A DNA stretch of 5,916 bases. It comes from an uncultured Oscillospiraceae bacterium (GTDB lineage: Bacteria > Bacillota_A > Clostridia > Oscillospirales > Oscillospiraceae). The position numbers were made by a program, and so were the translations under genes. The stretch lies in contig CALXDE010000067.1 in assembly GCA_944386965.1 (NCBI GenBank), positions 1-5,916 of the forward strand, in the 5' to 3' direction. The notes under the pieces were generated by a model. The model saw nothing but the letters and a program-made list of their open reading frames with translations, was not told where the DNA came from and ran no database searches. How positions within the stretch are numbered: position 1 is the stretch's first letter; each line of letters opens with the position of its first letter. Of this stretch, positions 1-5,245 are shown piece after piece.

Positions 1-725
1 GTGCCCGGAGAGCCCACCAGCAGCGCGCCCTTGGGGAGCTTGGCGCCGATGGCGGTGTAGCGGGCGGGGTTGTGGAGAAAGTCGATGATCTCCTCCAGAC
101 TCTCCTTGGCCTCGTCCTGGCCGGCCACGTCGGCGAAGGTGACGCCGGTCTGCTTCTCCATGTAGACCTTGGCGTTGGATTTGCCCACGCTGCCGATGCC
201 GCCGAAGCCCCCGCCCTTTTTCGCCATAAAGCGGAAGAGCAGGCTGAAGGCCAGCACCATGATCAGCACCGGCAGGATATAGCCGATCATCAGCTCCATG
301 ATGGGGGACATCTGAGGCACATAGGGCTCGGTGTAGTCCACGTCGTGCGTATCGAGAAGGTCGTAGACCCCCGGGTCCCCCACGTCTACGGTGAAGAGGG
401 TATAGTTGTCCGCATAGGTGATCCCGGTTTCGTCGGTATACACATAGCCGTCCTTGGGATAGATATTGATGAGTCCGTCCTCAAAGGTGACCATCTCCAC
501 GTGATCATCCTCCACCAGGTCTTTGAAATCGGTATAGAGGATCTCGTGGGTGGAGGCCTGGGTGCTGGCGCGGCCCAGATAGAGGCTCAGATACTGGATG
601 CCGACGGTCAGCGCCAGGGTAATGGCAATCAGCGGCAGCAGACTGTTGCGCCGGTTGTTGGGATTGTTTTGATTATTGTTATTCCCGTTCTTGTTGGAAT
701 TCGGGTTGCTCGGCTTGTTGTCCAT
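1..725 (-). CDS. ftsH: ATP-dependent zinc metalloprotease FtsH, N-terminal part (3' end off the window)
   Basis: FtsH is a hexameric, membrane-anchored AAA+ protease that extracts and degrades damaged membrane proteins and short-lived regulators. The 241 complete codons seen here show an Asn-rich cytoplasmic tail (1-28), a first membrane segment (about 29-50), an extracytoplasmic domain (about 51-141), a second membrane segment (about 143-166), a Gly-rich linker (FMAKKGGGFGGIGSVGKS), and the start of the AAA module. That module carries the very typical VTFADVAGQDEAKESLEEII and LPKGALLVGSPGT. The window ends inside Walker A (GSPGT, with GKT beyond the edge), so Walker B, the second region of homology and the HExxH zinc site are not visible. 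The usual Walker A is GPPGTGKT; the Ser is a mild variant. The ATG at 723-725 is preceded by AGGGAG (737-742) at 11 nt spacing. The gene is transcribed divergently from the dehydrogenase operon. Confidence 0.96.
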   Translation of the reverse strand, partial: MDNKPSNPNSNKNGNNNNQNNPNNRRNSLLPLIAITLALTVGIQYLSLYLGRASTQASTHEILYTDFKDLVEDDHVEMVTFEDGLINIYPKDGYVYTDETGITYADNYTLFTVDVGDPGVYDLLDTHDVDYTEPYVPQMSPIMELMIGYILPVLIMVLAFSLLFRFMAKKGGGFGGIGSVGKSNAKVYMEKQTGVTFADVAGQDEAKESLEEIIDFLHNPARYTAIGAKLPKGALLVGSPG

Positions 726-774
726 TCTGTGTTCTTCTCCCTTTTCTGAAGATAGTATGCTACCCTCATTGTGT

Positions 775-803
775 ATGGTAACACAAATTGCCACTTCTCA
801 CAA
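775..803 (-). promoter_or_regulatory. Candidate sigma-A promoter for ftsH
   Basis: On the minus strand, TTGTGA (798-803; 4/6 match to TTGACA) lies exactly 17 nt from TACCAT (775-780; 4/6 match to TATAAT). It is about 50 nt upstream of the ftsH start codon in an AT-rich gap. An alternative pairing, TTGTGT with TAGCAT and an 18 nt spacer, sits just downstream on the same strand, so the exact site is uncertain. I see no CIRCE or CtsR heat-shock operator here. Confidence 0.4.
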
Positions 804-844
804 GAACAGGATGTGGATTTTCTGTGAAATTTCTATGAATGCTC

Positions 845-873
845 TTCCTATCATTTGGTGTTTGTGCTATACT
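845..873 (+). promoter_or_regulatory. Extended -10 sigma-A promoter for the dehydrogenase operon
   Basis: TATACT (868-873; 5/6 match) is preceded by TGC, which makes an extended -10 element (TGCTATACT, 865-873). A weak -35 TTCCTA (845-850) lies 17 nt upstream. Transcription would start near 880, giving a leader of about 37 nt before the ATG at 917. Placing the promoter here excludes the in-frame ATG at 839 as the start of the dehydrogenase. Confidence 0.6.
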
Positions 874-885
874 GAATGGACAAAA

Positions 886-900
886 TCCGCCCCGGGCGGA
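886..900 (+). promoter_or_regulatory. GC-rich perfect palindrome in the dehydrogenase leader
   Basis: TCCGCCCCGGGCGGA is a perfect 7+1+7 inverted repeat. It lies between the predicted transcription start (about 880) and the Shine-Dalgarno site (905-910). As RNA it could fold into a 6-bp hairpin with a 3-nt loop ending 4 nt before the SD; as DNA it could be an operator. The sequence shows the symmetry only; a regulatory role is inference. Confidence 0.4.
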
Positions 901-904
901 AGAC

Positions 905-910
905 GGAGGG
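905..910 (+). promoter_or_regulatory. Shine-Dalgarno site that sets the dehydrogenase start
   Basis: GGAGGG sits 6 nt before the ATG at 917. The longer reading of this frame, from ATG 839, has no comparable site and would begin upstream of the promoter. Confidence 0.85.
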
Positions 911-916
911 AAAAGA

Positions 917-2023
917 ATGGACACGAATTTTTATATGCCGGTTCAGGTGCGGATGGGCCGGGACATCGTGGAGAAGAGCGGCGCGCTGCTGGCGGGCATG
1001 GGCCGGCGGGCCATGCTGGTCACCGGGCGCTCCAGCGCGGTGAAGTGCGGGGCGCAGGCGGATGTGACCGCGGCCCTGGAGAAGAACGGGCAGACCTGGG
1101 TGGTGTTTGACCAGGTGATGAGCAATCCCACGGTGGACTGCGTCTATGCCGGCGCGGAACTGGCAAAGCGGGAGGGCGTGGATTTCCTCATCGCCATCGG
1201 CGGCGGGTCCCCCATGGACGCGGCCAAGGCCATCGCTCTCCTGGCCCGGCAGGAAATCGCGGCGGAGGACCTGTTCAAGGGCGGCTTTGGGGGCGATGTG
1301 CTGCCCATGGTCCACATTCCCACCACCGCCGGCACCGGCAGTGAGGTGACGCAGTACGCCATTTTGACCAATGACGCGGCCCAGACCAAGACCAGCCTCG
1401 CCGGCCCCATGCTGTTCTCCCGGCTGGCCCTGCTGGATGGGAAGTACATGCTGGGCCTGGGGCACCGGACCACAGTGAACACAGCGGTGGACGCCCTGTC
1501 CCACGCGGTGGAGGGCATGCTTTCGGTGAAGGCCAATCCCACCACGGACCTGCTGGCGGCGGACGCCATCACCCGGATCGTGAGAAATTACGACGGCCTG
1601 CTCCACGACACGCTGACGGCGGAGCAGCGGGACGAGCTGCTGTACGCGTCCATGCTGGGCGGGGCGGTGATCGCCCAGACCGGCACCACCGCCGTCCACT
1701 CCATGGGATATTCCCTGACCTATTTCTGGGAGACGGACCACGGCCGGGCCAACGGGCTGCTGCTGGCCGACTACCTGCGGCTGCTGCTGGAGCGTGGATA
1801 TGAAAAGACCAGCCAGGTGCTGGACCTGATGGGAATGGATCATCCCGAGGCCCTCCGGGCCTGGCTGGACAGCCTGCTGGGACAGCGGGAGACGATTGCG
1901 CCGGCGGAGGTGGAGAAGTTTTCCTCCATCGCCATCCAGGCCGGGAACATCGCCAACTGTCCCACTGCCCTGCGGCGGGAGGATCTGGCGGAGGTGTACC
2001 GCCGGGCGTTCGCGCTGGCGTGA
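917..2023 (+). CDS. Iron-containing (group III) alcohol dehydrogenase family protein
   Basis: This 368-residue cytoplasmic NAD(P)-dependent oxidoreductase is likely to interconvert an aldehyde and an alcohol; the substrate cannot be read from the sequence. The Fe-ADH fold is clear. The nucleotide-binding half carries IAIGGGSPMDAAKAIALL (about 92-109) and IPTTAGTGSEVTQYAILTN (134-152). The helical metal-binding half holds the expected ligands D192 and H196 (VDALSHAVEG), H261 (AVHSMGYSL) and H275 (DHGRANG). In the N-terminal coenzyme site, LVTGRSSAVKCG has Gly37 where NAD-specific members such as FucO carry Asp. This suggests NADP(H) use, as in butanol or propanediol dehydrogenase-like enzymes (inference). 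The length is slightly under the usual 380-390. The chosen ATG has GGAGGG 6 nt upstream. rlmB follows after 23 nt, so the genes are probably co-transcribed. An annotation as butanol dehydrogenase would be plausible but too specific. Confidence 0.93.
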   Translation: MDTNFYMPVQVRMGRDIVEKSGALLAGMGRRAMLVTGRSSAVKCGAQADVTAALEKNGQTWVVFDQVMSNPTVDCVYAGAELAKREGVDFLIAIGGGSPMDAAKAIALLARQEIAAEDLFKGGFGGDVLPMVHIPTTAGTGSEVTQYAILTNDAAQTKTSLAGPMLFSRLALLDGKYMLGLGHRTTVNTAVDALSHAVEGMLSVKANPTTDLLAADAITRIVRNYDGLLHDTLTAEQRDELLYASMLGGAVIAQTGTTAVHSMGYSLTYFWETDHGRANGLLLADYLRLLLERGYEKTSQVLDLMGMDHPEALRAWLDSLLGQRETIAPAEVEKFSSIAIQAGNIANCPTALRREDLAEVYRRAFALA

Positions 2024-2033
2024 GTTGGGAGAC

Positions 2034-2038
2034 GGAGG
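2034..2038 (+). promoter_or_regulatory. Shine-Dalgarno site that sets the rlmB start
   Basis: GGAGG lies 8 nt before the ATG at 2047. The frame is also open from a GTG at 2020 that overlaps the dehydrogenase stop, but that GTG lies upstream of this site. A GTG at 2044, directly before the ATG, is a weaker alternative. Confidence 0.75.
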
Positions 2039-2046
2039 AAGCTGTG

Positions 2047-2826
2047 ATGAGAGAGCGGGAGAAGGACCTCCAGACGGAGAGCGACGGCGTCATTGAGGGG
2101 CGCAACGCCGTACTGGAGGCGCTGCGGGCCGGAACACCCATTGACAAGCTCTATCTGGCCAAGGGGGAGACGGACCGGACCCTGGGCCGTATTGCCGCCC
2201 AGGCCAGGAAGAGCGGCGCGGTGGTGGTGGAGGCGGACCGGCGGAAGCTGGACGCCATGAGCCTCACCCACAGCCACCAGGGGGTCATCGCCGTGGCGGC
2301 GGTCCGGGAGTACGCCACGGTGGAGGAGATCCTGGCCGCTGCCCGGGAGCGGGGAGAGGCCCCGCTTCTGGTGGTGTGCGATGAGATCTCCGATCCCCAC
2401 AACCTGGGGGCCATCATCCGCACCGCCGAGTGCGCCGGGGCCCACGGGGTCGTCATCCCCAAGCGCCGCAGCGCCGGGCTCACCGCCGTGGTGGCCAAGA
2501 CCAGCGCCGGTGCGGTGAGCTATCTGCCGGTGGCCCGGGTGCCCAACATCCCCGCCCTGCTCAAGGAGTTGCAGAAGGCGGGCGTGTGGATCTTCGGCAC
2601 CGCCGCCGAGGGGACGACCTCCCTGTACGAGGCGGATCTGAGGGGACCGGCGGCCATCGTCATCGGCAGCGAGGGGGACGGCATGAGCCGCCTGGCCCGG
2701 GAGAGCTGCGACTTTCTGGTCAGCATCCCCATGAAGGGCCGGATTTCCTCCCTGAACGCCTCCGCCGCCGCGGCGGTGCTCCTGTACGAGGCGGTGCGCC
2801 AGCGCCTGGCGGCGCCCCGGGCGTGA
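2047..2826 (+). CDS. rlmB: 23S rRNA (guanosine-2'-O)-methyltransferase RlmB, SpoU/TrmH family
   Basis: This 259-residue cytoplasmic SPOUT methyltransferase is expected to put a 2'-O-methyl group on G2251 (E. coli numbering) in the peptidyl-transferase P-loop of 23S rRNA, using S-adenosylmethionine. The N-terminal substrate-binding domain starts with GVIEGRNAVLEAL (14-26) and includes SLTHSHQGVIAV (72-83). The trefoil-knot catalytic domain has motif 1, DPHNLGAIIRTAE (116-128), with N119 and catalytic-type R125; motif 2, IGSEGDGMS (206-214); and motif 3, SLNASAAAAVLLYE (235-248). All three are intact. E. coli RlmB has 243 residues, so this one is slightly longer, with an acidic N-terminal leader. 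It is the second gene of the presumed operon, 23 nt after the dehydrogenase and 36 nt before the membrane protein. A TrmH-type tRNA methylase is the main alternative, but the RlmB-like N-terminal domain argues against it. Confidence 0.93.
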   Translation: MREREKDLQTESDGVIEGRNAVLEALRAGTPIDKLYLAKGETDRTLGRIAAQARKSGAVVVEADRRKLDAMSLTHSHQGVIAVAAVREYATVEEILAAARERGEAPLLVVCDEISDPHNLGAIIRTAECAGAHGVVIPKRRSAGLTAVVAKTSAGAVSYLPVARVPNIPALLKELQKAGVWIFGTAAEGTTSLYEADLRGPAAIVIGSEGDGMSRLARESCDFLVSIPMKGRISSLNASAAAAVLLYEAVRQRLAAPRA

Positions 2827-2862
2827 GGCGGCGCCATACCCTTTGAGAAGCAAGGAGAACCC

Positions 2863-5013
2863 ATGGACCATATGAAAGAGACGAAGCGGCGAAGCGGACT
2901 GGATGAGATCGACGAGATGCTCTCGGAGTTTGCCGTCCTCTCCGCCGAGGATGTGCTGGGGGAGCCCTTATCCCGGGGCGCTGAGGAGGAAGAACCGGCG
3001 GAGCCCTGTCCGGAAGACGGGATTTCACTGGAGCTGGCTGCCCCGGACAGTCCGGAGCCGCCGGAGGAGGCCGAAACGGCGGAAGAACGGGAGGAGATGC
3101 CGGAGGTCCCCCCGGAGCAGACGGATGAGGAAGCGGCGGAGATGGTTCCGCCGACCCCATACCGGGAGCTGGAGCGCGTGCCGCCCAGGGAGGAGGCGCG
3201 GCGTTCAAAATCCAAAGCCGGCGCTCCGGTGGCGGTGGAGGAGGTTGTGGCCTCTACTGTGGACTCCGTGCTGGCGGAGCGGGCGGACGAGGAGCGGCGC
3301 TATGAGAGACAGCGCCAGAAGAATCAGCGCCAGCAGGAGAAGCTCCACCGGTCCAACAGCGACAGGGCCGCGGACACCGTGGACTTCTCGGCGGAGGAGC
3401 CCTCCCTGGCGGAGGCCGCCGTGCGGCAGAAGCGGCGGTCCCGCCGCCTGCGGAAAGCGGCGGTCATCACGTCGGCGCTGACGGTGGTGTCCTGGGTGCC
3501 GGTGGTCCTGGAAGCCTTTGGGGTGGAGATCCCTTACTACAGTCAGATCCCGCTGGTGTCCGCCGCGGCGCACGCGCTGCTGCAGATCGCCGCCTGCGCT
3601 GTGGGCTGGAGCGTCTTTTCCCTGGCCCTCTCCCATCTGACCCGGGGCAGAGTCACCTGTCATCTGGCGGTGGCTCTGGGCAATCTGGTGACGCTGCTGG
3701 ATACTGCCACCGCTCCCCTGCTTGCCAATCGCCTGGCGGCAGCGTCCCTGGGCGGGATCTCCATGGCGGCGCTGGCGCTGGATCTGTGGGGAGAGTACTG
3801 GCACGCGGGAGCCCTCAAGGAGGGGTTCCGTCTGGTGGCCCTGGGCCGGCCGGCTTATGTGGCGGATTTGACGGAGAGCGGCGCGGCAAAGCGTCCGGGC
3901 AGCGCCCGGGGGTTTTATAACCGGACCATCCGGGAGGACGAGGCCACAGGCTGGCAGAGCCTGCTGCTGCCGGTGATCCTGATCGGATCGGCGGTGTTCG
4001 GCGTTCTGGCCTCCTTTGGCCAGGGGCACAAGGCCAACTTCCTGTGGTGCTGGTCCGCCATTCTGACGGCGGGCACGGCCCTGTCCCTGCCGTTTACCTA
4101 CAGCCTGCCCTACTTCCGGCTGGCCAGGCGCCTGGGAAAATCCGGATGCGCCGTGGCGGGATACTACGGGGCGCGGCAGCTGGGCTACAGCCGGGAGCTG
4201 GTGGTGGTGGATGAGGATCTGTTTCCCGCCGGAACCATGAAAATGGCCGGAATGAAGATTATCGCCGAGGACCGGCGGAAGGTGGCGGCTTACGCCGGGA
4301 GCCTTGCCCGGGTCTACGGCGGCACCTGGCCGGGGCTCTTCGAGGCGTTCATGCAGGCGGAGGGCGCCACCCAGCAGCGCATGGAGGAGTTCCATGTCCA
4401 CCAGGAGGGAGGCGTGTCCGCCGTCATCCGGGGGGAGACGGTGATCCTGGGAATCGCCAATCTGATTCGGAAGATGTCTGTCCGCCTGCCCAAGAGCCTG
4501 GAGTGGAGGGACGGGCTGTTCCTGGCTGTCGACGGGGAGCTGGTGGCCATCTTCGGCGTGGTCTATGAGCCGGCGGACAGTGTGGCCTGGGCGCTGGAGT
4601 CCATGCGGCGCAACGGGTTGACGCCGCTGCTGGCCACCCGGGACCCCAATCTGCAGCCCAGGTTCCTGCGGGAATACTTCGGCAGCGACGGCGGCGGAAG
4701 GCTGCTGGATCTGGAGGAACGGCTGACTTTGACCGACGGACGCCCCCGGGCGCCCCTGCGGCCCAACGCGCTGCTCTATCGGGAGGGGCTGGCCCCCTTC
4801 CTGGAGGCGGTGGCCGGGAGCCGGCGGCTGTGCCGGGCGGTGACGGCGGCCAACCTGATCACCCTCCTGGCCTGTATCCTGGGAACGCTGCTGGCCTTCT
4901 ACCTCATGTTTGTGGGCCGGGCCGCCATGCTCACCCCTTTGCAGCTGCTGGTGTTCCTGGTGCTGTGGATGGTGCCGGTGCTGCTGCTGGCCTGGAACAC
5001 GGACCGGATATAA
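2863..5013 (+). CDS. Degenerate P1B-type ATPase-like membrane protein (probable pseudoenzyme)
   Basis: This 716-residue protein is of unknown function. Residues 1-36 include SGLDEIDEMLSEF; 37-100 are Pro/Glu-rich and very acidic; 137-165 are polar and probably helical; 188-199 (RQKRRSRRLRKA) are basic, just before the membrane. Membrane segments lie at about 199-220, 229-256, 263-286, 288-310, 364-386, 391-417, 662-685 and 687-711. This 4+2+2 layout matches P1B metal-pumping ATPases. VVVDEDLFPAGTMKM (447-461) sits where DKTGT belongs, keeping the Asp (D450) only. GGVSAVIRGETVILGIANL and LFLAVDGELVAIFGVVYEPAD resemble the nucleotide-binding and P domains. TGD reads TRD (592-594) and the CPC position reads AGT (403-405). 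No TGE or GDGxND is seen, and the actuator region is only about 53 residues. It therefore probably does not pump by ATP hydrolysis and may bind, scaffold or sense (inference). The start has AGGAG (2853-2857) 5 nt upstream. It is the last gene before the terminator. Confidence 0.72.
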   Translation: MDHMKETKRRSGLDEIDEMLSEFAVLSAEDVLGEPLSRGAEEEEPAEPCPEDGISLELAAPDSPEPPEEAETAEEREEMPEVPPEQTDEEAAEMVPPTPYRELERVPPREEARRSKSKAGAPVAVEEVVASTVDSVLAERADEERRYERQRQKNQRQQEKLHRSNSDRAADTVDFSAEEPSLAEAAVRQKRRSRRLRKAAVITSALTVVSWVPVVLEAFGVEIPYYSQIPLVSAAAHALLQIAACAVGWSVFSLALSHLTRGRVTCHLAVALGNLVTLLDTATAPLLANRLAAASLGGISMAALALDLWGEYWHAGALKEGFRLVALGRPAYVADLTESGAAKRPGSARGFYNRTIREDEATGWQSLLLPVILIGSAVFGVLASFGQGHKANFLWCWSAILTAGTALSLPFTYSLPYFRLARRLGKSGCAVAGYYGARQLGYSRELVVVDEDLFPAGTMKMAGMKIIAEDRRKVAAYAGSLARVYGGTWPGLFEAFMQAEGATQQRMEEFHVHQEGGVSAVIRGETVILGIANLIRKMSVRLPKSLEWRDGLFLAVDGELVAIFGVVYEPADSVAWALESMRRNGLTPLLATRDPNLQPRFLREYFGSDGGGRLLDLEERLTLTDGRPRAPLRPNALLYREGLAPFLEAVAGSRRLCRAVTAANLITLLACILGTLLAFYLMFVGRAAMLTPLQLLVFLVLWMVPVLLLAWNTDRI

Positions 5014-5040
5014 AAGGGCAGAGATTGTCCGTAGAGCGAG

Positions 5041-5060
5041 GACGATTTCGTCAAAATGAC
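5041..5060. repeat. Two overlapping small inverted repeats before the terminator
   Basis: GACGA-TT-TCGTC (5041-5052) and GTCA-AAA-TGAC (5050-5060) overlap in the 50 nt between the membrane-protein stop and the terminator. They could form alternative small hairpins at the 3' end of the operon mRNA. Each is short enough to occur by chance, so no role is claimed. Confidence 0.3.
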
Positions 5061-5062
5061 CG

Positions 5063-5112
5063 AAAAGCATCCGTGTTTCCCGGGGATTCCTGGGAAACAC
5101 GGATGTTTTTTT
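5063..5112 (+). terminator. Strong Rho-independent terminator of the dehydrogenase-rlmB-membrane protein operon
   Basis: CATCCGTGTTTCCC (5068-5081) pairs without mismatch with GGGAAACACGGATG (5092-5105), a 14-bp perfect stem. It can extend inwards through one G-T and two G-C pairs to a GATT loop. Seven Ts (5106-5112) follow directly. AAAA at 5063-5066 precedes the stem, so it might also terminate weakly in the minus direction, although no converging gene is seen. It insulates the EF-G-like gene from the operon upstream. Confidence 0.95.
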
Positions 5113-5161
5113 GTTGAGAACGCCAAAAGCGAAAAAATAGTCATTCCGCCGAAAATTATGG

Positions 5162-5190
5162 TTGTGAATCCGGGAGAAATAGTATATAAT
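5162..5190 (+). promoter_or_regulatory. Near-consensus sigma-A promoter for the EF-G-like gene
   Basis: TTGTGA (5162-5167; 4/6 match to TTGACA) is spaced 17 nt from a perfect TATAAT (5185-5190). Transcription would begin near 5197, leaving a leader of about 50 nt before the ATG at 5246. The promoter lies immediately after the terminator in the most AT-rich stretch of the gap, and its strength fits a highly expressed translation factor. Confidence 0.85.
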
Positions 5191-5228
5191 CAACATGTTA
5201 GGCAAAATCCGCGGCAAGCGGGAAACGG

Positions 5229-5234
5229 AAGGAG
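5229..5234 (+). promoter_or_regulatory. Shine-Dalgarno site that sets the EF-G-like start
   Basis: AAGGAG lies 11 nt before the ATG at 5246, a slightly long but workable spacing. An in-frame ATG at 5195 would add 17 residues, but it overlaps the predicted transcription start and has no ribosome binding site. Confidence 0.75.
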
Positions 5235-5245
5235 ACAACACAGTT

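Noticed and set aside
72..749. A 225-codon plus-strand frame opposite ftsH
   Set aside because: It is the complement of an unmistakable FtsH sequence, has no RBS, and its His/Asp/Gly/Val-rich product has no recognisable features.
795..806. Small inverted repeat TTCT-N4-AGAA overlapping the ftsH -35 candidate, considered as a heat-shock operator
   Set aside because: It is only 4 bp per arm and does not match CIRCE or CtsR consensus sites, so it is readily explained by chance.
839..916. A 26-residue N-terminal extension of the dehydrogenase from ATG 839
   Set aside because: The extension lies over the extended -10 promoter and upstream of the predicted transcript start, and lacks an SD. GGAGGG correctly precedes ATG 917.
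851..2871. Two long minus-strand frames (851-1843 and 1840-2871) opposite the dehydrogenase and rlmB
   Set aside because: Both lie opposite genes with intact family motifs. Their translations are His/Gln/Gly-rich with no family resemblance, which is typical shadow coding in high-GC DNA.
2863..5013. A functional heavy-metal pump annotation for the membrane protein
   Set aside because: The overall architecture fits, but DKTGT, TGE, TGD, GDGxND and the CPC metal site are all missing or altered, so active transport by ATP hydrolysis is not supported.
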